Source: UKL13-2 sp031368465
Lineage (GTDB): Bacteria; Pseudomonadota; Gammaproteobacteria; Burkholderiales; Usitatibacteraceae
DNA length: 15,627 nucleotides
Direction: 5' to 3'
Assembly: GCA_031368465.1 (NCBI GenBank)
Contig: JANMNT010000316.1
Location: 1 to 15,627 of the forward strand
The notes beneath the pieces were generated by a model. That model did not search any database. It was not told where the DNA came from and saw only the letters and a program-made list of their open reading frames with translations. Shown here piece by piece: positions 6,965-15,400 of the stretch. The position numbers and the translations under genes are program-made. Each line of letters begins with the position of its first letter. The first letter of the stretch is position 1.

Positions 6965-7924
6965 CTAGGCACACACCGACGGTGCCCGCACCAACCCCAG
7001 CGCGTGCGGCGGCGCATACGCCGGCCCGGCCATGATGCGCTGATAATATGACTGGTGCGCGGCAGACCCGGCCGGCCAGTTGGCCAGGAACAACCGCCGA
7101 AACGCATCGTTGTCAAAATGTACGGGAATGGCGTCGATATGGATGCCGCCAATCACCTCACCGTATTGCGCCAGCCCGTCTGGTGCCGGATAAATCGACA
7201 GACGCGTGACGAGGCCATACTGCGTGCCGCCAAAGTTCGGCATGCCCGCCGCGCCGTTGTTGATAACAAACCGGCGCTCCGCACCGGCGCCAAAGCGGCG
7301 AAACGTCGGCAGGCAGGTGTGGCTCGACGCAAATCCGACGAGACTGTTCTGTTGGCAAACGTCCTGCAGCCATGCCGCATTGGCGGGGTCGTGCAGCGAA
7401 TCGTGGGCAAACCGCCAACCGGCAAGGGACTCGGCGTCGCCATGCACAATGCCGACACGTGCATCGCCAACCGCCGCCACCAACTGCATCGGCAGACCTG
7501 CCAGGCGGTCTGCCAGCGCCGGTGTGCTGCGTGCGGTTATGCGCAGGCGGCGCATGATGATGTTCGACCTTTCGACATCGGCATCGTCAACATAGTCGGG
7601 GTAGGCGCAACCACACCCGGCGTCGTCTGCATCTGCAGCAAATTCCGTTTCAACATTGCCACGCAAGGCGGTGTGTTTGAGAATTTCTGTGTTGATCGCC
7701 AGAAAGCTGTCGAGGTCAACATTAAACCAGTTGAAGTCGCCGTTAAAAACGAGTGTGGGTGGGACGGCTTCACGTTTGGCCATGGCCAAGATGGTGTTGA
7801 GTGCCGGCAGATTGCCATACAACCCGCCGACGACATATACGGTGTTGGCGCGAACGTCGGCGTCACGCGCAAACACATTCGTCGGGTAGCGGTAGTTGAT
7901 CGGGCAGGAACGGCCGGGTGTCAT
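6965..7924 (-). CDS. Degenerate calcineurin-like metallophosphoesterase
   Basis: A 319-residue protein with the metallophosphoesterase fold order but an altered metal site. Where DxHGN is expected it has VVGGLYGNLPALNTIL (residues 31-46), so D and H become G and Y. The next motifs remain: FNGDFNWF with D63, LRGNVE with N90, GIVHGD with H161. The final GHxH motif is SSHTCLP: H202 is kept and the second His is Cys204. Thus the ligands for one metal (D63, N90, H161, H202) are present and those unique to the other are lost. Three further cysteines cluster at 104-106 and 190. The ATG at 7924 lacks a clear ribosome-binding site, but the early CPINYRYP stretch looks conserved-type. It lies between arsS and the flavoprotein gene (81 bp). 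It could be a nucleotide or phosphoester hydrolase with one metal, or a binding protein; the role is inferred. Confidence 0.8.
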   Translation of the reverse strand: MTPGRSCPINYRYPTNVFARDADVRANTVYVVGGLYGNLPALNTILAMAKREAVPPTLVFNGDFNWFNVDLDSFLAINTEILKHTALRGNVETEFAADADDAGCGCAYPDYVDDADVERSNIIMRRLRITARSTPALADRLAGLPMQLVAAVGDARVGIVHGDAESLAGWRFAHDSLHDPANAAWLQDVCQQNSLVGFASSHTCLPTFRRFGAGAERRFVINNGAAGMPNFGGTQYGLVTRLSIYPAPDGLAQYGEVIGGIHIDAIPVHFDNDAFRRLFLANWPAGSAAHQSYYQRIMAGPAYAPPHALGLVRAPSVCA

Positions 7925-8078
7925 GGGACTATTCTATGGGCTGATGGCGTCATGCGATGGTCTTGACGCGCATCGGTCGCGTATTACGTCTGTGATCGCC
8001 AAAGCAAAAAACAAACACCAGCAACGACGGACATTTTGAAGCAAAAAGTGCTGAAAACGCCCGCCAATAAACGACTTT
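7925..8078. other. 154-bp gap between arsS and the metallophosphoesterase gene
   Basis: This is the largest spacing inside the proposed operon. It begins (minus-strand direction) with copy B of the 3'-flank repeat, then a T-rich stretch and a short AGCA-CTTTT-TGCT hairpin. I see no strong -35/-10 pair: TAATAC occurs, but without a good -35 at the right distance. An internal promoter or processing site is possible but not supported. Confidence 0.35.
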
Positions 8079-8084
8079 CTATTC
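8050..8084 (-). repeat. 35-bp 3'-flank repeat, copy B (end of arsS)
   Basis: It covers the arsS stop codon (TAG, 8079-8081) and the 29 bases after it. It matches copy A at 3786-3820 in 26 of 35 positions without gaps. The palindrome seen in copy A is not kept here, which argues against a conserved hairpin in this stretch and for a common origin or a sequence-read signal. Confidence 0.45.
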
Positions 8085-9092
8085 CGCCGCCTGCAGCGCC
8101 GCGTCGTTTTCCGTCATCGACTCAAGCGCACCGCCGCAACTCGAGCCCTGCCCTGCCGTGCAGCCGTAACAATGATCTTTGACCACAATCGGGTTGCCGA
8201 GCAAATCGACGTCCATCAATTCGCTTAGATGAATTTTCAGCGCCGACTCGGTGGTGCCAGCGCGGTGTAACGGCAGGCCAAGCATCTGATTAAAGTCGCA
8301 GTCATACACAAAGCCCTGATAGTCGACCGACAGCAACGAGCGGCACATCACGCTATCCAAATTGTGTGCTTGAAAACTCGCCACCAGCAGGTCCATATAG
8401 CCTTCAAACTGCCCCTTTGAAATCAGCGTCGAACCAAAACGCTGAATCGGCATATTGGTGATGGTGAACAGCTGGTTGAATTTGATGCCGAAATTTTCGT
8501 CGAGCAAACGATGGTAATCAGCCTCGAGGGCTTCCTGCGGCGGCGGCAGTTTCGGCCCCTGCGGGTTGAATACCAGATTCAATGTCAGGCCGCTACCGGC
8601 AATTCCATAACCGAGCGCGTTTAATTTTTTCAGCGCAACAATCGACGCCTCAAACACACCATCGCCGCGTTGTTTATCGACGTTTTCTTGTGAATGGCAG
8701 GGCAGCGACGCGGTGATTTCAACACCCTCATTGGCCAAGAACTGCGCCATCTCCTCATAGCCGGGTTCTTCCAAGATTGTCAAATTGCAGCGGTCGATCA
8801 CCCGCACACCCATCGCACGGGCGGCGCTGACCAGGGTGCGGAAATGTTCGTTCATCTCCGGCGCGCCACCGGTCAGATCAAGCAGCTTCACCTTGGAGGC
8901 GCGCATAAACGCGATCACATCGGCAATGGTTTCGGCCGACATCATCTCAGTGCGGTCCGGGCTCGAATTAACGTGGCAATGAAAACATGATTGGTTGCAT
9001 TTGTAACCCAGGTTGACCTGCAATGCTTCCAGCGCTTTGCGTTGGATATGCGGGAAACCGCGCGATTTCATTAAATGTAGGGTTTGGTGCAT
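8079..9092 (-). CDS. arsS: Arsenosugar biosynthesis radical SAM protein ArsS
   Basis: A 337-residue radical SAM protein with C-terminal DUF3641. In characterised relatives ArsS cleaves S-adenosylmethionine and joins the 5'-deoxyadenosyl group to dimethylarsenic, giving the arsinoyl-adenosine precursor of arsenosugars. LQVNLGYKCNQSCFHCHV carries the CX3CX2C iron-sulfur motif (C32, C36, C39), then LDLTGGAPEMN (the GGxPE-type SAM contact) near 72-81, ITASLPCHSQENVDKQRG at 126-143, VFNPQGPKLPP near 174-184, and the C-terminal CYGCTAGQGSSCGG (C308, C311, C319), which with C250 and C265 may hold an auxiliary cluster. Some relatives are selenoproteins; here the frame has no internal TGA. ATG 9092 is preferred over TTG 9122 and ATG 9071; GGGA lies just upstream. 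It is the first gene of the seven-gene operon. Confidence 0.92.
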   Translation of the reverse strand: MHQTLHLMKSRGFPHIQRKALEALQVNLGYKCNQSCFHCHVNSSPDRTEMMSAETIADVIAFMRASKVKLLDLTGGAPEMNEHFRTLVSAARAMGVRVIDRCNLTILEEPGYEEMAQFLANEGVEITASLPCHSQENVDKQRGDGVFEASIVALKKLNALGYGIAGSGLTLNLVFNPQGPKLPPPQEALEADYHRLLDENFGIKFNQLFTITNMPIQRFGSTLISKGQFEGYMDLLVASFQAHNLDSVMCRSLLSVDYQGFVYDCDFNQMLGLPLHRAGTTESALKIHLSELMDVDLLGNPIVVKDHCYGCTAGQGSSCGGALESMTENDAALQAAE

Positions 9093-9229
9093 TCGGCATC
9101 CCGGAAAGTGTTCATCGATCAAAGCCAGCGCCCAATATTACGTCCAAACGCGGCCTCTGGATTCAGTATGTGAAATCGAAGGTGGCAGTGGCGGGCGTTC
9201 GGTTCGATTCAGTGCGTGGCATGGTGCAA

Positions 9230-9245
9230 ATGAGTCAGATGAGTC
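9230..9245. repeat. Short direct repeat ATGAGTC in the arsS/cheB intergenic region
   Basis: ATGAGTC occurs at 9230-9236 and 9239-9245, nine bases apart. It lies 22 bp from the palindrome at 9267. It could be a paired half-site for a regulator or chance. Confidence 0.25.
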
Positions 9246-9266
9246 GTTTAGGCGCTGCAATCCTGA

Positions 9267-9277
9267 CAGTCCGACTG
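9267..9277. promoter_or_regulatory. Possible operator palindrome CAGTCCGACTG
   Basis: A perfect 5-bp inverted repeat around a single central C, located between two divergent promoters' expected positions (about 175 bp upstream of arsS and 185 bp upstream of the cheB-like gene). No regulator gene is adjacent in the window. Short palindromes arise by chance at this GC content, so support is weak. Confidence 0.2.
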
Positions 9278-9446
9278 CGATTGGGCCACGCCGGCATGGG
9301 CTATCGAATCCGTGCGCCTGGATGTTGTCAGCGATGTTCAGCCACGGGCAGGCATTGTGTGTGCGGCAGCCGGTTGACCGCGCTTGTGTCATCAGATACA
9401 TTCATTGTTCGTGATCAAAGCGTTTGAAATTCCGATAGTCAGGATC

Positions 9447-9453
9447 AGAGGTG
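9447..9453 (+). promoter_or_regulatory. Ribosome-binding site of the stand-alone CheB-type gene
   Basis: AGAGGTG lies eight bases before the ATG at 9462 and favours that start over the upstream in-frame ATG at 9384. Confidence 0.55.
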
Positions 9454-9461
9454 TGATTGCA

Positions 9462-10058
9462 ATGAGCTCGCCGGTGGCATCGTTTCCAATCGTATGCGTC
9501 GGCGGGTCGGCAGGCGGACTCGACGCGTATATCCGGCTGTTGCAGAATCTTCCGGCCGATATGGGGGTGGCCATTGTCATCGTTAATCACATGCGCGACA
9601 CGCCGACCCAGCTGCATGAAATCCTTCCCAACTACACAAGCATGCCGGTTGATCTCATCACCGACAGTTTGACCATTAAACCAAATCGTGTATTCATCAT
9701 TCCGTCGAATCGGGATTTGCATGTCGTGGATGGCGAGTTTCGTCTGGAACCCATATCCAAACCGCGTGGCTGGCCGGATGTCATCACCGTGTTTCTGCGC
9801 TCCCTGACGCGCTATTGGGACGGCAAACTGGTTGCCGTGATTGTCTCCGGCTATGATGGCGATGGCGCAGCGGCCCTGTGTGGCATTCAGCAGGTGGGCG
9901 GTATTACCATTGCGCAAAAGCCGAGTACCGCGCGTCAACCGGACATGCCAGAGAGCGCCATTGCCAGCGACTGCATCGATTTTGTCCTTTCACCCGAAGA
10001 TATTGGCAAAGAACTGGTACGCATTGCGCGTGATGAAGCGCAGGTACCGACCAGTTAA
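9462..10058 (+). CDS. Stand-alone CheB-type protein-glutamate methylesterase domain (no receiver)
   Basis: A 198-residue protein that is only the CheB catalytic domain, which hydrolyses glutamate methyl esters (and deamidates glutamine) on sensory proteins in chemosensory systems. The catalytic triad is in place: S16 in CVGGSAGGLDA, H43 in VIVNHMRD, and D134 in VSGYDGDGAAAL, which replaces the usual SGxGxDG. IIPSNRDLHV near 79-88 matches the conserved IAPxxxHM-type loop, and QKPSTARQPDMPESAIAS near 152-169 is the second conserved loop. The N-terminal receiver found in classical CheB is absent, so control by phosphorylation must come from elsewhere or not exist. It converges with the hybrid kinase gene (144 bp apart). 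It is a shorter and divergent paralogue of the CheB part of the 12403-15582 fusion. Confidence 0.9.
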   Translation: MSSPVASFPIVCVGGSAGGLDAYIRLLQNLPADMGVAIVIVNHMRDTPTQLHEILPNYTSMPVDLITDSLTIKPNRVFIIPSNRDLHVVDGEFRLEPISKPRGWPDVITVFLRSLTRYWDGKLVAVIVSGYDGDGAAALCGIQQVGGITIAQKPSTARQPDMPESAIASDCIDFVLSPEDIGKELVRIARDEAQVPTS

Positions 10059-10202
10059 GCCCGGTTGCCGGCAGTGGCCCTACTGGTCATGTTGATGATT
10101 GGTGTGTCCGTTCGCCAAGCCATTGTGTGAGTCGGTCGATATCGCGCGACTGATCCTCAACATGCAGCATGCTGACATCGGGAATAGCGGACGCCAAAAC
10201 CG
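10059..10202. other. 144-bp convergent intergenic region
   Basis: It lies between the 3' ends of the CheB-type gene and the hybrid kinase gene. It holds a perfect palindrome CAGCATGCTG at 10165-10174 and a GTCG/CGAC pair near 10131-10150. No hairpin with a T-run is seen on either strand, so I call no terminator. Confidence 0.3.
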
Positions 10203-12410
10203 TCATGCCTGTTCCGTTTTGGTTGCGCGACCTGCCGTGGAAAGCGCAACTTCCAGTGCCAGATCCAGCGTTTCCATCAACTCGTTGATTTTGACCGGCT
10301 TGGTCAGATAGCGGAAGAACCCGGCGCCGTGACCGCCCCTGACGTCGTGGGCCATGGCATTGGCACTGAGCGCAACCACCGGGATGTGCGCGGTTGCCGG
10401 GCCTTCGGCCAAAATTTTCATCGCCTCGATCCCGCTCATGCCGGGCAGGTGGATGTCCATCAAAATAACATCGGGCAGGACCGTGCGGGCGATCTCGATG
10501 CCACTGTCACCGGTCGTCGCAGTCAGCAAACGAATATCCGGTCGGCGCGCGATGATGTTTTGCACCAGCGATAGGTTCGCCGGATTGTCCTCGATGTAGA
10601 GCAGGGTGCGCAACGGCGTGTCGATTTGCGCTGGCACCACGGCGGCCGCAGCGGATCGGGCCGCACCGGTGACCGGTCGTGAATCGGTCGTCAGATTTAA
10701 TTCAAACCAGAACACACTGCCCTTGCCGATTGCGCTTTCCACGCCGATTGCGCCGCCTAACATTTCGACTATTCGCTTCGACACCACCAGGCCAATGCCT
10801 GTGCCTTGCTCGGCGCCGGACTCCCTGCCGAGACGATTAAATGGCTGGAAAAGCTGCGCCAGTTTGGCTGGTGGCAAGCCGTCACCGGTGTCTTCGACGC
10901 TGATGCGAACGCGCCCCGGTGTGCTGATCACCCAGTCTACCTTCACCGCTCCTTCCGGCTTGTTGTATTTGATTGCATTGGTAAGCAGGTTACTGAGAAC
11001 TTGTTTGACCCGGTTCCGGTCCGCCTTGACGTGGCACGGAACATCAAAGTGTGGAAATGACATGTCAATCCCACGCTTTTGCGCCTGTGATTCCACCATT
11101 GCCTGGCACTCGCGCATGATTTCGGCCAGCGACACCGCCTCCATCGATAAAGCGAGTGTCCCGGACTCGATCACGGCGAGATCGAGGATTTCATCCACCA
11201 GCGAGAGCAGGTACCACCCGGCTTTGAGAATCTGATCGATACTGCGCTTCTGGATGGGGGTCGGCGCCTGCAACTCGGCTTCGATGAGTTGGGCAAACCC
11301 GAGCATTGCATTGAGCGGTGTACGCAGTTCATGGCTCATGCTGGACAGGAACTCCGACTTGGCGCGGTTGGCCTTGTCCGCGGCTTCCTTGGCCTCGCGC
11401 AGCGCGATTTCGATATGAGCGCGCTCGGTCGCGTCATTGAACAGGACGGCGACTTTGCGACTATCCGGCCCGCCCAGCCGGGATGCACGCAAGTCGAACC
11501 AGCGGCCGTCCATTTCGTGGACTTCGCCTAACACCTGAAACGGTTCGCCGGTCAACGCGACCTTGCCGTACATTTCGTACCAATGCGCGTCCAGATCCGG
11601 GACGAGTTCACGTATCCGCTTGCCCCTCGCCTCGTGCAGACCGGAATGCTTTTCGAAACTCGGATTCACCTCCAAAAAACGGTAATCGACCGGCTTTCCA
11701 TGTTCGTCAAAAATCAAATCGATGACGCAAAAGCCCTCCTCAATCGACATGAACAAATTGTGGTAACTCTGGGCGCTTTCAAGTAGCGCCGCCTTGGCGC
11801 TCCTGCGCGCGCTGATATCGCTCAACACGAAACGCAGTTCGCGCCCGCCATCGCTGTCGTACGCAACGGTCGCCGCCCAATGGGCCCAGAAGTACGCGCC
11901 GTCTAATTTCAACATGCGCAACTCGCACGATTGCGGCACACCGCTTTCAACCAACTTTTTTCTGTTCAGGTAGTAGCGGTCCTCGTCCTCCTTGTGGATG
12001 AACTGGGTCCATCGCTGCTTGAGCAGTTCGCTACGCGTCGTCCCGAGCAGGCCGGCGACGGTGAGGTTGGCATGCTGGATCAGTCCTTCCTCGCTGACGG
12101 TGCAGTAGCCCACCGGCGCCAGGTCGTAGAGGTCGAAGTAACGCGCCCGCTCGATGTCTAATGCCAACTGCGCATCACGCAATTCCTCGTTCTGCATTTC
12201 CAGCTCGATCTGGTGCACCTGCAGTTCATGCAGCATCTGCTGTGTTGCTTGTGGCGACAGGGATTCGATGTTTTCCGGCGTACGTGAAGCATTTTTCAGC
12301 AAGCGTGCTTCTGCCTGCCGTCGCAGCGCCTGGCGCGCGTTTGCCGGATCGCCATCGCCGCCTGAAGCTGACACCTGTTGCGCGGCGGCGTGTTTGTTCT
12401 TGTCAGTCAT
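10203..12410 (-). CDS. Hybrid histidine kinase (coiled coil-PAS-PAS-HisKA-HATPase-receiver)
   Basis: A 735-residue cytoplasmic sensor kinase with no membrane segment. Order: Gln/Glu-rich helical segment with LQVHQIELEMQNEELRDAQ at 63-81, PAS at about 90-205 (LAPVGYCTVSEEGLI), a second PAS at about 212-335, then HisKA with phospho-acceptor H360 in SSMSHELRTPLNA. The ATPase has an N-box (N474, N478), DTGDG at 507-511 and GTGIGL at 536-541. The C-terminal receiver starts near 602 with acidic pair E607/D608, phospho-acceptor D652 in VILMDIHLPG, S682 and K704. All key residues are intact, so it should autophosphorylate and pass phosphate to its own receiver. Its ATG lies inside the end of the CheB-CheR gene (8-bp overlap), so the two are co-translated. 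No output domain is attached; a separate partner is expected. Confidence 0.94.
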   Translation of the reverse strand: MTDKNKHAAAQQVSASGGDGDPANARQALRRQAEARLLKNASRTPENIESLSPQATQQMLHELQVHQIELEMQNEELRDAQLALDIERARYFDLYDLAPVGYCTVSEEGLIQHANLTVAGLLGTTRSELLKQRWTQFIHKEDEDRYYLNRKKLVESGVPQSCELRMLKLDGAYFWAHWAATVAYDSDGGRELRFVLSDISARRSAKAALLESAQSYHNLFMSIEEGFCVIDLIFDEHGKPVDYRFLEVNPSFEKHSGLHEARGKRIRELVPDLDAHWYEMYGKVALTGEPFQVLGEVHEMDGRWFDLRASRLGGPDSRKVAVLFNDATERAHIEIALREAKEAADKANRAKSEFLSSMSHELRTPLNAMLGFAQLIEAELQAPTPIQKRSIDQILKAGWYLLSLVDEILDLAVIESGTLALSMEAVSLAEIMRECQAMVESQAQKRGIDMSFPHFDVPCHVKADRNRVKQVLSNLLTNAIKYNKPEGAVKVDWVISTPGRVRISVEDTGDGLPPAKLAQLFQPFNRLGRESGAEQGTGIGLVVSKRIVEMLGGAIGVESAIGKGSVFWFELNLTTDSRPVTGAARSAAAAVVPAQIDTPLRTLLYIEDNPANLSLVQNIIARRPDIRLLTATTGDSGIEIARTVLPDVILMDIHLPGMSGIEAMKILAEGPATAHIPVVALSANAMAHDVRGGHGAGFFRYLTKPVKINELMETLDLALEVALSTAGRATKTEQA

Positions 12411-15400
12411 GGCGTCGTTCCCCCGCCCCACCGGTGGCCCGCTCCGTCGTTGCAATCGCATACATTTCACCGGCCGCATTCAGCAGAGCGGTCGAGATGA
12501 TCGAAACTGCAATGACCGCACCTTGTTTACTGATCCGTTCAGTTCGGTAAGGTTCAAGCACTTCAGCCTCACTCAGTTGCCGCAGTGTTGTCAGGGCTTT
12601 CTCGCGCAGCGCCTCGGGGATTCGCTGCCGCACGTTCATCTGCAGCGCTTCGGCTTCGCTCCAGCCATACAGCCTGACGGCGCCAGGGTTCCAGGCGAGG
12701 ATTCTGCCGCCCAGGTCCTGCACGGTAATGGCATCGTGTGCATCGCGTACCACCACGGCCAGCCGCAGTAGTTCATTGGCTTTGTGCAACGCCTCACGTG
12801 TCTGCACCGTCTCGGTGATGTCGACAAACGTGATCACCGCGCCCTCGATCACATTGTCGAGGGTGCGATAAGGCAGGATGCGAATGGTGTGCCATTTGCC
12901 GTTTGCGGTCTGCGCATCCACGGATTTGGGCTGCAGCGTGTTCAGCACCGCTTGCACGTCCGCTACCAAACTGTCATAACCGACCAAATTGGAGACGATG
13001 TGGCTGACCGGCCTGCCGACATCGCTCTGGATCAGGTTGATGATGGCGCTGGCCGCGGGGGTGAAGCGCAGTATGCGCAGTTGATGGTCGACAAACACCG
13101 TGCCAATGCCGGTGCCGGCCAGCAGGTTGTTCATGTCGTTATTGGCCCGCGACAAATCCGCAACTTTGGCCTGCAGCTCGGCATTGACGGTGTTCAGTTC
13201 CTCGTTGACGGACTGTAGCTCCTCCTTGGAGGTTTCCATCTCTTCGTTGGTCGATTGCAACTCCTCGTTCACCGACTGCATTTCTTCATTCGAGGATTTG
13301 AGCTCTTCGTTGGAGCTCTCCAGTTCCTCGTGGGTGCTCTGGAGATATTCGTCCTTGATGCGCAATGTGTTCAGCAGTTCTTCAATGCGCTGCTCGGCAT
13401 CGGACTCCGCACCCGATTTTGTGACAATGCCTGCGGGGTTTGTGACAATGCCTCCGGCATGGGTCGGCAGAGTAACCTGCTGCATGGCTTCGGGCGCCGG
13501 CACATCCTCGAAGATGGCGAGGTACAGATATGAACCGGCTGACACTGATGCTGGCAAGGCAACTTCGGCAGGTGCTTTGGATGATGCCGGTGATGAAGGT
13601 GATGGCGGTGATGAAGGCGATGTAGGCGATGTAGGCGACGATAACGTTGCGGTCGTGCCGACCGCTACCGGGCAGACCGTCAGGTTGACAAACGTGAAGT
13701 GGCCGTTGGTTTTGACGCGTAGTCCCGGGCAGCGCACGATCTGCCGGGTGCCGGCCGCTTGGTGCAGGGCCTTGGTGAGATCGCGGCGCAGGCCTTCGCG
13801 GGCCATTTTCAGGATATTGCTAATGCCGGGTTCGCCCGGGGCCGGCTCCAGATACATGCCGGTGCGGCCGTGCAGGTAGAGGATGTCGCCCCGATCGTTG
13901 ACCAGTGCACTATTGGGCGCAAGCTGCCGCAACAGCGCTTGCTCGGTCAGTTCACGCATGCGCAGTTTGGCCGGGATTGGCGTCCGATGGTTGCCTCCCT
14001 TTGTGACCGGCCCCGCATCCAAATTCGGCAAGGGTGGCAGAATCGGCGCGAGGTACCCGCGCTCGTTGTTTTGGAAATTTTCTTTGCGTTGATACAGTTT
14101 TGCCTTGCGGTCCAGCACCGCAAATGACTCGCTGAATTCGCCCACGCCTTCGGACGTGCCGAGGAACAGCGCGCCGCCGGGTTTCAATGCGTAATGAAAG
14201 AGAGGTATCAGCTTTTTCTGCAGTTCCACGTTCAGGTAAATGAGCAGGTTGCGGCACGTGATCAGGTCGAGTTTGGAAAAAGGCGGGTCTTTGATGACAT
14301 CCTGCTCGGAAAAAACCAGCATGTCGCGGAGGCCTTTGTGCACGCGGTAGGCGCTGCCGTCTGACTCGACGTTGAAAAAGCGCGCCAGTCGTTCCGGCGA
14401 GATGTCGGCGGCAATATTGGCCGGATAAAGGCCGTTGCGGGCGCTGGCGATTGCACGGCTGTCAATATCGGTGGCGAAAAGCTGGACCGTGAAGCTTTGT
14501 TTTAGTGACGCCATGCGCTCTTGTAACAAGATGGCGATGGAATAAGCCTCCTCGCCGGTGGAGCAGCCGGTACACCAGATGCGAACCGGTGAGTCCACGG
14601 GCCGGTCTTCAAACAGCTTTGGGATGATCTGTTCCTCAAGCACCGCGAAGGCCTCAGGATCCCGGAAAAAATTGGTCACGCCGATCAGCAGGTCTCGAAA
14701 CAGCGCCTCCACCTCCGTTGGTGTCTGCTGCAGAAACCGGACGTAATTTTCCAGCGCATCGATCTGGTGAACGGCCATGCGCCGTTCGATGCGGCGGTTG
14801 ATGGTGCTGGGTTTGTATTGGGAAAAGTCATGGCTCGTCTGGGCGCGCAGCAGGACAAAAATCTTTTTCAGCGCACCCTCCGCCTTGGGGGTAGCGACGG
14901 AAACGGGCAGGCGGGTATGGCCGAAGGCGCGCCTGACATAGGCGATGAGCCGCGCGGGCATTTCGGCCGGCGGCAGTTCGTAATCCACCATGCCGGTGGC
15001 GATTGCGCTGCGCGGCATGCCGTCGAACTCGGTGGATTCGGGATTCTGCGCCATGACCATGCCACCGGCGCCCTTGATTGCCCGCACGCCGAGGGTGCCA
15101 TCGCTGCCGGTGCCCGACAGCACAATACCAATGGCCAGCTGATGTTGGTCTTGGGCGAGTGAACGAAAGAAAAAATCGATCGGCAGTCGCTGGCCGCGCG
15201 GCAACGAGGGCTCGAGCAATTGCAGCGTGCCACTCAGAAACGCCATGTCGCGGTTAGGCGGGATGATATAGGCGCAGTTGGGCTGCACCACCATCCCGTC
15301 CTCAACTTCGAACACCTGCATGCGGGTGTAGCGCCGGATGAGTTCGGTGAGAAGGCTCTTGTGATCCGGCGCCAGATGCTGCACCAACACAAAGGCCATA

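Larger units (their letters stand above)
9093..9461. other. 369-bp intergenic region between divergent arsS and cheB-like genes
   Basis: It should contain the promoters of both divergent units. Weak open frames exist on both strands (for example minus 9138-9401), but their products are low-complexity with no recognisable domain and no ribosome-binding site, so I treat the region as non-coding. On the minus strand TAATAT near 9138 is a possible -10 for arsS but has no -35 at 17-18 bp. Small repeats lie at 9230-9245 and 9267-9277. Confidence 0.5.

Noticed and set aside
7055..7966. Long plus-strand open frame (303 codons) opposite the metallophosphoesterase gene
   Set aside because: It is antisense to a gene with recognisable motifs, and its product is Arg/Ala/Cys-rich with no domain. 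GC-rich coding DNA commonly opens the opposite frame.
8079..9092. Selenocysteine-encoding ArsS
   Set aside because: No in-frame TGA exists before the TAG stop. All candidate positions are cysteine.
9138..9401. 87-codon minus-strand frame in the arsS/cheB intergenic region
   Set aside because: It has no Shine-Dalgarno, no conserved feature and atypical composition. A small gene cannot be excluded, but nothing supports it.
13174..13341. Possible CRISPR-like or minisatellite array from the 21-bp periodicity
   Set aside because: There are no spacers. The period follows in-frame heptads of a coiled coil, so protein structure explains it.
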